Of a stretch of DNA of 18,529 bases, positions 7,161 through 14,520 are shown piece by piece. The stretch is taken from positions 1-18,529 of the forward strand of contig CAZFAT010000379.1 in NCBI GenBank assembly GCA_964517075.1. Reading direction: 5' to 3'. The translations under genes were made by a program, and so were the position numbers. The DNA comes from CAZFAT01 sp964517075 (GTDB lineage Bacteria > Acidobacteriota > Vicinamibacteria > Vicinamibacterales > SCN-69-37). Every line of letters begins with the position of its first letter. Positions within the stretch are counted from its first letter, which is position 1. Under the pieces are notes generated by a model. It was not told the DNA's origin, did no database searches, and saw only the letters and a list, made by a program, of their open reading frames with translations.

Positions 7161-10100
7161 TCAGAACGAGATCCGGGCGCCGAACTGCGAGACGCGCGGC
7201 CCGCCAATCGTGCCCGTAATCGTGCCGAAGTCACTGCTGGTGAAGTTGTTCTCAGGCATTCCGAGGTTGACCGTGTTGAACACGTTGAAGATCTCCGCGC
7301 GAAGCTCCACGCTGGCGCCGCCCAGACCGATCCGCTTCGCGATAGAGAGATCGACACGCTGCTGGGAAGGGCCGCGGAGGAAATTGCGCGGCGTGTTGCC
7401 GGCGCCCCGGGCGGCCTGCAGTGCGTCGACATTGAACCACCCGTCCACGGGGTCGGTGGCCTGGGCGGCGGCCGTGCCGGCGTCATGGCCGGGCGCGAAG
7501 TCCAGCCGCTGGAACCCGAGCCGGAGCAGACCCGCCTCGGGCCTGAAGACGCTGAAGGGGCGCCCCGACTGTGCCTGAAGCACCGCGGCGACCTGCCAGT
7601 CCTGCCAGAGGGCGTGCCGGCCATTGGGCAGATGCCAGACGCCGCTGACGCTCAGACGATGCGGGCGATCGAAGTCAGAGACCGCCCAGTTCCCCTCGAG
7701 GTTGCGCGAGTCGTTCTCGACGGAGAACCCGGTGTTGGGCGTGTCCGGCCGTCCGCCGCCCGCTGTGCTGCCGGGGTCGGACGAGAACAAGTCCATCGAC
7801 CGGGAGAACGTATAGGCTGCATGGAGCTGCACGCCCCGCGAGAGCCGCTTCGTCAGCGAGACCTGCAGCGCGTGATACTGCGAGCGGCCCGCCGACTGCA
7901 GATAGAGCGCCTCGGCGTCGTTCATGCCGAAGTACGGCGCCCGCACCTCAGTCGGAATCTCGCGATTGCCCGGGCCGAAGTTGCGGTCCGGCTGGCCGGT
8001 GGCCGGGTTCGTGTAGCCGTAGCCGAGCGCCTGCGGATCCAGGGCGTTCGCTCCGCCGCCGCCCGCACGGTAGGCCTCGGTGATCCGATCGGTGATTTCC
8101 TGGGGGGTCGCTGGATCGTTGAGATCCCACGGTTCGTTGAGAGCCGTCGCCAGCAGCAGGTTGTGGCCGCGGCTGCCGTTGTACCGGAACTCCAGCGCCG
8201 TCGCGCCAGGCAGCTCCAGGCCGTAGCTCAGATTCCAGTGCTGGTAGAACGGCGTCCGCAGGTTCTTGTCCACCGCACGGTACTCGAGGGTTTCTGCGGA
8301 GTTGCCGTTGGGACGGTTGAGTCCCGTGCCGTCGAACAGGGTGTAGCTGTTGTTCGCGAAGACGAGCTGGAACGGGAAGAACCGCTCGAAGCCGGGTGGT
8401 ACCCCGCCCGGCGTGTTGGTCGCGAACGCATTCTGGATCGGCACCATGGCGGTGGGCCGGGTGATTTCGACCTCCCGTAGGAACGGGTAGTTGCTGAAGA
8501 CGGTGTTCATGAAGGCGGCCGACGGCCGGTCGTAGAACAGCCCGTAGCCCCCACGCACGACCGTGCGGCCGTCGCCGCGTGGCGTCCAGGCAAAGCCGAG
8601 CCGCGGTGCGAAGTTGTCGAGATCCTGGCCCGCCAGCGTGTGGCGCGTGCTCGTCCGCGGCGCCAGCGCAATGGCCGAGTCCACCTGGGGAATGCCGGTC
8701 AGGGTGACGTTGGACGGCACGACGAGGCCCGTGACGGGGTTCGCGCTGTCGGTCACGAGGGCCGGGTCGAAGTTCCCGAGGAACCCGTTCTTCTCGTACG
8801 GCCAGCCGAACCAGTCCCACCGCAGCCCCAGATTGAGCGTGAGCCGGTTGCTCACGCGCCAGTCGTCGGTGGCGTAGAGCGCGGCGTCATAAGAGCGGAA
8901 CGCCTTCTCCGTGAACCCGAACTGCGTGTCGGCCTCGCTCGTCAGGCCGAGCAGGAACTGCTGGAAGTTCTCGATCTTCTCGAACTCGGTCGCCTGCTCC
9001 TCGGGCAGGTTGGTGTTCACGCCGTGCACCTTGAAGTCGCCGCCGATCCGCAGCGTGTGGCTCCCGCGGACCATGGTCAGCGTGTCGCCGGCGTGGATGG
9101 TTTGCTGCTCGCGGCGGTTGAACGAGTCGTTCGGGCCGCCGAACGACCAGGTGGTGGCGCGGTTCACGAAGTGACCGAGCCGGCGCGTGGCATCCCGGTC
9201 GTCGAACAGCAACGCCGGGTTCGCAATGCCGAACGCCGCCCCCTCGAGCGACGCAAACGCGTCGTCGAGCTGACGCGTATTCCGGAGCGTGAAGACGCCG
9301 AGACGGACTTCGTTGACGCTGTTGGCACTCGGGAGACTCGTGTAGCCGACGGACACCACATGGCCGCGGTTGCTGCGGCGAAGCGTGGCGGGGGAGACGA
9401 GCGAGGAAGGATCCGGGAACGGATCGAGACTGGGAAAGTCCGAGCCGAAATAGGAGATGTGGAGCTGACTCGTCTCACCGATCCGCGCATCCATCCTACC
9501 GCTGCCCTGGCGCTGTTCGAACTCCGCCGGCACGACCTGGCGCAGCTCGGCCAGCGGGTCGCCGCCAATGGTGCCGAACGGGCCGATTGCCACGCGGCGG
9601 TCGGTGCCGGCGGAGGCCCCGTTCGGCGCGGGAATCAGGGGGCCTCCGGTGGACGGGTTGGTGGTATTGAGCAGCGCCAGGGCGAGCGGGGAAATCTGGT
9701 CGGGCGTGAGCGAAAACGACGGGTTCAGGGAGCGGAACGCGGCGACGATGTTCTCGGCCGTGCGGGGCCCCTCGATGAGCGCCAACGCCGCCGGCAGCAC
9801 CGCACGGCTCGACGCCGTCGGGACGTAGCCAGTCCGCGCGGTCGTCTGCTGGAGGCTGCCGTAGAAGAAGACGCGATCGCGCTTCAGCGGGCCGCCAAAC
9901 GTGACGCCGCCTTCGCCGCGCCGCGCCACCGGCTTGTCGAGACCGGCGCGGTTGAAGAAGTAGTCGTTGGCATTGAAGCGCTCGTGCTGGCCGAACACGT
10001 AGAGCGTGCCGTTGAGGGAGTTCGTGCCCGCCTTCGTAATCAGCTGGAAGTTGCCGCCCCCGCTCCGGCCGGCAGTGGCGTCATACATGCTCGTTTGCAG

Positions 10101-10772
10101 CTTCACTTCATCGAGCGTTTCGAGGGCGGGCACCAGCCCCTCGTCGAGCGTGCCGATGTTCGACAGCATGCTCGTAATGTCGACCCCGTTGAAGAGGACG
10201 CTGTTGCTGGTGGTCTTGGTGCCGTTCACCGATGGGGAGATCGATCCCGTGTCGTTGGTCGAGACCGGCGGGAGGTCGGCGGACACGCCCGCCGTCGCCG
10301 TGAGCAGGTGGGTGAAGTTGCGGGTGGACGTGGGCACCTCCACGAGCTCCACCGACGAGAGCCGGCGGGACACGGCCGACGTGGCCGTCTGAAGCGGCGA
10401 GGCCTCTGTGGTCACACTCACCGTATCCTCGACGCCGCCGACGGCCAGGGTGACGTTCACCGTGCGGGGCACCGCGGCCTCGATCTGGACATCTGGCCGC
10501 GACAACGTCCGGAAATTCTGCTTGCGGAACTCCAACGTGACCAGTCCGACGGGCAGCGCCGGAATCGTGTAGATCCCCTGCGCGTTGGTGTCGGCGGTCC
10601 GGGTGGCCCCAGTCGCCGTGTGTCTGGCGGTGACCATCACACCGGACAGCGGCGCCGAGGACTGGTCGAGCACCTGGCCGGTCACGAGACCGGTGGGGCC
10701 AGTCTGGGCCTGAAGTGCGGTGGCAGCGAACAAAGTCGCGACCAGCGCGAATACGGTCGATCGGTGACGCAT
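7161..10772 (-). CDS. Oar-like TonB-dependent outer-membrane receptor with carboxypeptidase-regulatory N-domain
   Basis: This is a large outer-membrane receptor of the acidobacterial Oar type. I place the start at ATG 10772 (1203 residues): the GGAGG at about 10778-10782 sits 5 bases before it, and an ATG 12 bases upstream would contain the ribosome-binding site itself. A signal peptide occupies about 1-23 (ending LQAQ). A carboxypeptidase-regulatory beta-sandwich (about 28-110) contains GQVLDQSSAPLSGVMVTARH and NAQGIYTIPALPVG. The plug domain follows (about 115-235). The barrel then runs to a C-terminal Phe (QFGARISF), with ELRAEIFNVFNTVNLGMP near the end. The substrate cannot be predicted. 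Phased GTNA repeats lie directly upstream, overlapping the end of arsR. No broken frame was found. Confidence 0.95.
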   Translation of the reverse strand: MRHRSTVFALVATLFAATALQAQTGPTGLVTGQVLDQSSAPLSGVMVTARHTATGATRTADTNAQGIYTIPALPVGLVTLEFRKQNFRTLSRPDVQIEAAVPRTVNVTLAVGGVEDTVSVTTEASPLQTATSAVSRRLSSVELVEVPTSTRNFTHLLTATAGVSADLPPVSTNDTGSISPSVNGTKTTSNSVLFNGVDITSMLSNIGTLDEGLVPALETLDEVKLQTSMYDATAGRSGGGNFQLITKAGTNSLNGTLYVFGQHERFNANDYFFNRAGLDKPVARRGEGGVTFGGPLKRDRVFFYGSLQQTTARTGYVPTASSRAVLPAALALIEGPRTAENIVAAFRSLNPSFSLTPDQISPLALALLNTTNPSTGGPLIPAPNGASAGTDRRVAIGPFGTIGGDPLAELRQVVPAEFEQRQGSGRMDARIGETSQLHISYFGSDFPSLDPFPDPSSLVSPATLRRSNRGHVVSVGYTSLPSANSVNEVRLGVFTLRNTRQLDDAFASLEGAAFGIANPALLFDDRDATRRLGHFVNRATTWSFGGPNDSFNRREQQTIHAGDTLTMVRGSHTLRIGGDFKVHGVNTNLPEEQATEFEKIENFQQFLLGLTSEADTQFGFTEKAFRSYDAALYATDDWRVSNRLTLNLGLRWDWFGWPYEKNGFLGNFDPALVTDSANPVTGLVVPSNVTLTGIPQVDSAIALAPRTSTRHTLAGQDLDNFAPRLGFAWTPRGDGRTVVRGGYGLFYDRPSAAFMNTVFSNYPFLREVEITRPTAMVPIQNAFATNTPGGVPPGFERFFPFQLVFANNSYTLFDGTGLNRPNGNSAETLEYRAVDKNLRTPFYQHWNLSYGLELPGATALEFRYNGSRGHNLLLATALNEPWDLNDPATPQEITDRITEAYRAGGGGANALDPQALGYGYTNPATGQPDRNFGPGNREIPTEVRAPYFGMNDAEALYLQSAGRSQYHALQVSLTKRLSRGVQLHAAYTFSRSMDLFSSDPGSTAGGGRPDTPNTGFSVENDSRNLEGNWAVSDFDRPHRLSVSGVWHLPNGRHALWQDWQVAAVLQAQSGRPFSVFRPEAGLLRLGFQRLDFAPGHDAGTAAAQATDPVDGWFNVDALQAARGAGNTPRNFLRGPSQQRVDLSIAKRIGLGGASVELRAEIFNVFNTVNLGMPENNFTSSDFGTITGTIGGPRVSQFGARISF

Positions 10773-10810
10773 GCAAACCTCCATCGAGGCTGGCAGCGTA
10801 CGAAGGGGAC

Positions 10811-10848
10811 GTGATCCTGCCGTGACGTGATCGTTACCGCGGCGTTAA
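10811..10848 (-). promoter_or_regulatory. Four 11-bp-phased GTNA repeats upstream of the TonB receptor (Pho-box-like)
   Basis: GTGAT (10811), GTGAC (10822), GTTAC (10833) and GTTAA (10844) begin at exact 11-bp intervals. In the gene direction they read TTAAC, GTAAC, GTCAC and ATCAC, matching the general shape of PhoB/PhoP boxes. The array ends 39 bases before the chosen ATG, where activator sites usually lie. It overlaps the last codons and stop of arsR. Confidence 0.55.
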
Positions 10849-11256
10849 ATCTGCCGGCCGCCGGGCGGGCGTCGTCACCGCCTCGCAGTCCACAGTGACG
10901 GCACCCGGAACCGGGACGCAGCAGCCCGTCTTGCGCTCGAGCCGGCCCGCGTCGCGGCGGACGGCCGGCACATGGCCGACGCAGTGGGTGACGGCGCCCA
11001 GCAGGGCCTGGACGATGCCCGCGGGCTGGTCGGCCAGGTGGTAATACACCCAGAGACCGCGCTTCTCCGCGCGCACGAGGCCGGACCGCCGGAGGTAGGC
11101 GAGATGACGGGAGGTCTTGGACTGGGCAATCCCCAAGCTGTGGTGAATGTCGCAGACGCACACCGGCCCGCCGAGCAGGAGCCCCACAATCCGGATGCGC
11201 GTGCGATCGGCCAGTGCCTTGAAGACCTGTTCGAGGGCGTCGAGATCGGTCGCCAT
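10834..11256 (-). CDS. arsR: ArsR/SmtB-family arsenic-responsive repressor
   Basis: This 140-residue winged-helix repressor is predicted to release DNA when it binds As(III). The helix-turn-helix is at about 33-60 and carries the As(III)-ligand motif CVCD (C33, C35), followed by IHHSLGIAQSKTSRHLAYLR. The wing contains EKRGLWVYYHL. The C-terminal tail adds C92, C112-C113 and C124, which may complete the metalloid site. It is divergent from arsM across a 73-base promoter/operator region, the usual autoregulated layout. A well-formed promoter starts only about 7 bases before the ATG with no Shine-Dalgarno, so translation may be near-leaderless. Its end overlaps the repeat array of the TonB receptor gene, which continues in the same direction. 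Confidence 0.93.
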   Translation of the reverse strand: MATDLDALEQVFKALADRTRIRIVGLLLGGPVCVCDIHHSLGIAQSKTSRHLAYLRRSGLVRAEKRGLWVYYHLADQPAGIVQALLGAVTHCVGHVPAVRRDAGRLERKTGCCVPVPGAVTVDCEAVTTPARRPADLTPR

Positions 11257-11263
11257 ATGCGTG

Positions 11264-11291
11264 TTGACAAATATATCTCGGCCGCCATACG
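11264..11291 (+). promoter_or_regulatory. Probable arsM-arsC promoter
   Basis: TTGACA (11264-11269) is a perfect -35 box. CATACG (11286-11291) at 16-bp spacing is a weak -10 match. Transcription would start near 11298 and run through the dyad at 11298-11317. A GGAGG ribosome-binding site (11321-11325) precedes the arsM ATG. Confidence 0.45.
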
Positions 11292-11298
11292 GTGTCTA
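11270..11298 (-). promoter_or_regulatory. arsR promoter
   Basis: On the minus strand TAGACA (11298-11293) is followed after exactly 17 bases by TATATT (11275-11270), each one base from consensus. It interleaves with the opposing arsM promoter, so one bound repressor could silence both directions. Confidence 0.6.
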
Positions 11299-11317
11299 TA
11301 TCTGCTAAGGCGGATAT
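11298..11317. promoter_or_regulatory. Candidate ArsR operator dyad
   Basis: An ATATC...GATAT dyad of 20 bases has 7 of 10 positions paired between half-sites. It lies at the predicted arsM start site and abuts the arsR -35 box, the right place for ArsR-type autorepression. A second AT-rich ATATATC tract lies at 11271-11277. Confidence 0.5.
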
Positions 11318-11329
11318 TTAGGAGGGCCG

Positions 11330-12166
11330 ATGGCGACGACCGATGTGAAGGCGGAAGTCCGGAAGAAGTATGGGGCACTCGCTCGCGAAGCGGGGCAGTC
11401 CGCGGGCTGCTGCGGGGGCGGCTCGTGCGGCGACCCCGTCACCGCGGACCTCTACACCGACGGCGAGACGCAGGGGTTGCCGGCCGGGGCCGTGGGCGCC
11501 TCCCTGGGCTGCGGCAACCCCACCGCGCTGGCCGATCTCCAGCCGGGCGAGACGGTGCTGGACCTGGGGTCGGGTGGAGGCATCGACGTATTCCTGTCCG
11601 CGCGTCGCGTCGGGCCCACCGGGAAGGTGTACGGTGTGGACATGACCGATGAGATGCTGGCGCTCGCGCGGTGGCACCAGCAGGACGCCGGCGTGTCGAA
11701 CGTCGAATTCTTGAAGGGCGATATCGAAGCGATCCCGTTGCCAGCGAACTCCGTGGACGTCGTGATCTCGAACTGCGTCATCAACCTGGCCGAGAACAAG
11801 GACCGCGTACTCCACGAAGCGTTCCGCGTCCTCAAGCCCGGCGGCCGCTTCGCCGTCTCGGATGTCGTCGCGCGTGGCGTGGTTGACCCGGCGGTCCGGG
11901 AGAATCTCGACCTGTGGACCGATTGCGTCGCGGGGGCGCTCAGCGAAGGCGAGTACCGGAGCAAGCTGGCTTCCGCCGGATTCGAGGCCATCGACATCGA
12001 GCCGTGGCGCATCTATGACGGCGACGACACCCGCCAGTTGCTCGCAGGCGCTGGTCTCGCGGACGACGCGGTCGCGGCCGCCGCGTCGGACGCCTTCGCG
12101 AGCGCCTTCGTGCGTGCGCGGAAGCCCGCCGCGAAGTCGTGCTGCGGTCCGGAGTGCTGCCACTGA
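11330..12166 (+). CDS. arsM: Arsenite S-adenosylmethionine methyltransferase
   Basis: ArsM methylates As(III) using S-adenosylmethionine, producing methylated and volatile arsenicals. The 278-residue length is typical. Family motifs are clear: LYTDGETQGLPAGAVGASLGCG around C61, the SAM loop VLDLGSGGGIDVF (77-88), and the other arsenite-binding cysteines in ISNCVINL (C149) and LWTDCVAGAL (C199). Extra Cys clusters at C27-C28/C33 and the C-terminal CCGPECCH (C271, C272, C276, C277) may collect arsenite or accept it from a partner. The start has a GGAGG site 4 bases upstream. The stop overlaps the arsC start (TGATG), so the two are translationally coupled. Confidence 0.96.
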   Translation: MATTDVKAEVRKKYGALAREAGQSAGCCGGGSCGDPVTADLYTDGETQGLPAGAVGASLGCGNPTALADLQPGETVLDLGSGGGIDVFLSARRVGPTGKVYGVDMTDEMLALARWHQQDAGVSNVEFLKGDIEAIPLPANSVDVVISNCVINLAENKDRVLHEAFRVLKPGGRFAVSDVVARGVVDPAVRENLDLWTDCVAGALSEGEYRSKLASAGFEAIDIEPWRIYDGDDTRQLLAGAGLADDAVAAAASDAFASAFVRARKPAAKSCCGPECCH

Positions 12167-12621
12167 TGGGCGCACCCCTCCGCGTGCTGTTCCTCTGCAC
12201 CGGCAATTCCGCCCGTTCGCAGATGGCCGAGGCGCTGCTGCGCTGGCTGTCCGGCGGACGGGCGGACGTGCACAGCGCCGGGACGCATCCACGGCCGGAC
12301 GTGCATCCGATGGCGGTCGCGACGCTGGCCCTGCAGTATCACTTGACGGCGGAGGCGCTCTTTCCGAAGAGCCTGGATCGGTATCTCGACCAGCCGTTCG
12401 ATTACGTCATCACCGTCTGCGATCAGGCGGCCGAGGCGTGTCCCGTCTTCCCTGGTACCGCCGCGCGCCTCCACTGGAGCCTGCCCGATCCCGCGGCGGC
12501 CGAAGGCACGCTCGACGATCAGCGACGGGCGTTCCATCGGACCGCCTTGGACATTGAGGCCCGGCTGCGGACATGGCTAGCCGAGCCACAGGTGGCCGCG
12601 CGGGTGGACGTGGGGAAGTGA
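12166..12621 (+). CDS. arsC: Arsenate reductase, low-molecular-weight phosphatase type
   Basis: This enzyme reduces arsenate to arsenite, supplying the ArsM substrate. The ATG at 12166 overlaps the arsM stop and gives 151 residues; an in-frame ATG 27 bases earlier lies inside arsM and is less likely. The phosphatase-like P-loop CTGNSARSQ starts with nucleophile C11. The second redox region VITVCDQAAEACPVFPG holds C85 and C92, the pair used in thioredoxin-coupled enzymes of this class. The later DDQRRAFHRTALDIEARLR helix also fits the family. No arsenite efflux pump (acr3/arsB) follows. The next gene, 3 bases on, is an unrelated relic on the other strand. Confidence 0.92.
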   Translation: MGAPLRVLFLCTGNSARSQMAEALLRWLSGGRADVHSAGTHPRPDVHPMAVATLALQYHLTAEALFPKSLDRYLDQPFDYVITVCDQAAEACPVFPGTAARLHWSLPDPAAAEGTLDDQRRAFHRTALDIEARLRTWLAEPQVAARVDVGK

Positions 12622-12624
12622 GTG

Positions 12625-12945
12625 TCAGTCCCCGCGCAGAATTCGCGCGGGGTCGAGCCTCGACGCCCAGCGCGCGGGCAGGTAGAGCGCCACCCACGCC
12701 GTGGCGTACAGCAGCGCGGCCATTGCGGCGAAGGTCGCGGGAGCCAGGGGGCGAGAGCCGAAGACCATGCTCCGCGCCACGTAGACGACGGCCGGCAGCC
12801 AGAGATCCGCCGTGATGAGTTGCATGGCGCCGGTGAACCCGGGCGGGGCGACGGCGGTGATGGTGGCCGGCCGCCCATTGAGGCGAACGGTTTGTCCAAT
12901 GACGACCTCGCTCGAGGCGAAGCGCAGCTGCCAGAGCCGGTGACT
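12625..12945 (-). pseudogene. Relic of a MacB/FtsX-type ABC permease (acidobacterial orphan permease type), internal deletion
   Basis: Only about 107 codons remain, with no break in frame. The upstream part reads SHRLWQLRFASSEVVIGQTV, then RLNGRPATITAVAPPGFTG and ADLWLPA, which is the MacB-type periplasmic core. It passes directly into the extreme C-terminus (a last membrane helix, then PARWASRLDPARILRGD), skipping the several hundred residues that normally lie between. The 5' end is also missing: the frame ends around 12945-12960, where the opposite-strand fragment begins. Full-length members of this family are about 800 residues. It ends 3 bases from arsC. Almost certainly non-functional. 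Confidence 0.75.
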
Positions 12946-13929
12946 CCCATCAGTGTCGGAACCTCAGCGACGGTTCGGTTGGTCCCGGCGGAGTTCACGG
13001 ACGAGGTTGCGGGACTTGGTGAACTGACCGGCACCGTTCAATCCGATGGGGCCTTCTCGTTTCCATCGGTGTCGCCGGGATCGTATCGGCTGCAAGCCTG
13101 GCAGTTTCCTGAGACCGGCACGCTAGCGCGTGTGATGCGGGTGAGCGGCCTTCCCGTTGTGTTGAGGCCGCCGAGAAAGGCGGGTCAGCCGGCAGAGCCC
13201 GCTCCAGCCACTCCGACGTGGGTCGGCGAAATGCCGATCACGGCGGACAAGGCGCTTCGCGATCTCCAGGTCCAGCTTCGGCCCGGTGGTCGCATCTCCG
13301 GGCGAATCGTCCTGGACGGCGCTGCGATGCCGCCAGTGTCCCAGCAGCTCACGAACATCACTGTGTTAGTTGAGCCCGCATATGAGCGATGGCTGGGAGT
13401 CATTCCCACCGGGCGCGTCGAGTCAGACGGAAGTTTCGTGACTGCCGGACTTCCTCCCGGACGCTACACGCTTCGCTTCGATTGGCGCGAACCTGATGTG
13501 ATCGAAGGAGGACCCTGGCGCTTTGTGTCACTGGCCGCAGGTTCGGTGCCGCTCACGGGCAGGGCCATTAGTGTCGAGGCGTCGGACGTTGATGTGACGG
13601 TTACCTTTGCCAATCGCGTTCGCGGCATCGTCCGGGGGGACGCTGAAACCGTCCAGCAGGCTCGGGTGATTCTTTTCGCACGCGACCCGCAGTTGCGTGG
13701 GTACGGACTGACGACTGTTCCAAGTTGTGTGGATTACATCGTGCCCGATGGGGCCGGACGGTTTGTCGCTCGTGGATTTCGTCACTGTGACTACTTGGCG
13801 GCCGCCGTCCTGCGGCCACCCAGGCTGTGGATGGATCCGGAATACCTGGCCTCTCTCGTCCCGCGCGCAACGCCCGTGACGTTCCCGGTGGATGGTGAGG
13901 CGACCGTGGAACTGGTTGTGAAACGGTAG
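12943..13929 (+). pseudogene. 5'-truncated carboxypeptidase-regulatory-like secreted protein
   Basis: About 328 codons match the C-terminal part of large acidobacterial secreted proteins built from carboxypeptidase-regulatory beta-sandwiches. Recurrent signatures include SDGAFSFPSVSPGSYRLQAW, QLRPGGRISGRIVLDG, GSFVTAGLPPGRYTLRF and the closing RPRATPVTF-like segment. The reading frame stays open further left to 12622, but that part is antisense to the permease relic and has no family character. The real N-terminus with its signal peptide is therefore gone. Third-position GC looks lower than in the ars genes, hinting at a different origin. No start codon or ribosome-binding site is convincing at the junction. 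Confidence 0.65.
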
Positions 13930-13974
13930 GCAACCGGCCGCCGCGTCGAGCCGGTCGTTAGCCGTGCAGGGCGC

Positions 13975-14150
13975 CGGGAGTCGCCTGGCCGCGCCCTGTT
14001 GCTGCGAAGGCAGCACGTGCGCGTAAGTGTTGGGGGTCATTTCGACCTTGCTGTGGCAGAGCCGCCGCTGCACCACGTGTGCCCACTCAACGGCCGCCAG
14101 CATCAGAGTGACCATGGTGTGGCGGATGCCATGGAACTTGATGCGCTTGA
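13975..14150 (-). pseudogene. C-terminal remnant of a tyrosine recombinase/integrase
   Basis: The minus strand encodes about 58 residues of an integrase catalytic tail: KFHGIRHTMVTLMLAA (H-x-x-R box), HVVQRRLCHSKVEM (second His, with Cys replacing the usual Gly before it) and TPNTYAHVLP with the nucleophile Tyr, then a QQQGAARRL tail. The first catalytic Arg and the whole N-terminal DNA-binding part are absent. Upstream the frame dissolves into hairpin-rich DNA, and downstream it runs antisense into the regulatory-like fragment. It points to an older integration event near this spot. Confidence 0.75.
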
Positions 14151-14294
14151 CGCCAGCCGGCCTGCTGGTGGGGAAGGTACATGGCGTGGCGTCCCCATTA
14201 CGGCGCGCCCCATTCCGCGCGCCCGATTCCCCGGCACCGGCCGTGAAACGGCGGAAGGCCGGCACGCCGTTCCACCTTACCGGGCGGGTAGCGT

Positions 14295-14333
14295 AGCGGC
14301 GGCGGGGTAGGCCGGGCTACCCGGCCCGCCGCT
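14295..14333. repeat. GC-rich inverted repeat with bulge
   Basis: 14295-14302 pairs with 14326-14333, and 14311-14316 with 14320-14325, giving 14 bp with a 3-base loop and an 8-base bulge. An alternative stem GGGTAG/CTACCC (14305-14310 with 14317-14322) competes with it. TCTTAAAC begins at its last base. Confidence 0.6.
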
Positions 14334-14354
14334 CTTAAACTCCAAGGCGCGTTC

Positions 14355-14388
14355 GGAATCGGGGTCCGGGTATACCCGCCCCGATCCG
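14355..14388. repeat. Nested palindrome / hairpin
   Basis: The perfect 12-bp palindrome CGGGTATACCCG (14367-14378) is flanked by ATCGGGG (14358-14364) and CCCCGAT (14379-14385), with a further CGG/CCG pair outside. It could be a protein-binding dyad or the stem of an RNA. Confidence 0.6.
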
Positions 14389-14520
14389 ACGCGCGCCTCG
14401 CCTGCGCGGTTCTTAAACGGATTGCGCCGAAACCTCGGCCGTTGGCCCGCCTCTACTAATAGGAGACGCGTCGGTAGCGGTCAGCGGTTACTCCGGACAC
14501 CGGGGGCACGCGCCCACCGT

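Larger units (their letters stand above)
14151..14520. other. Hairpin-rich non-coding DNA beside the integrase relic
   Basis: No coding frame here looks real. The stretch holds imperfect tandem units CCCCATTNCG (14193-14230), a small GCCGT/ACGGC hairpin (14240-14252), two strong inverted repeats (14295-14333 and 14355-14388) and two copies of TCTTAAAC (14333-14340 and 14411-14418). It may be an element end, a decayed att or regulatory region, or a structured RNA. The sequence alone does not decide. Confidence 0.5.

Noticed and set aside
10773..10784. Upstream ATG for the TonB receptor
   Set aside because: It overlaps the GGAGG ribosome-binding site that serves the ATG 12 bases downstream, and it adds residues before a standard signal peptide.
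8640..10814. 724-codon plus-strand frame
   Set aside because: It is antisense to the TonB-dependent receptor, highly charged with Arg/Glu/Val repeats and without domain signatures; a high-GC shadow frame.
12622..12942. N-terminal part of the long plus-strand frame continuing into the regulatory-like protein
   Set aside because: It is antisense to the permease relic and has no family similarity; only the part after about 12943 looks like real protein.
13528..13964. Continuation of the minus-strand integrase-tail frame
   Set aside because: It is antisense to the regulatory-like fragment and shows no integrase character past the AARRL tail.
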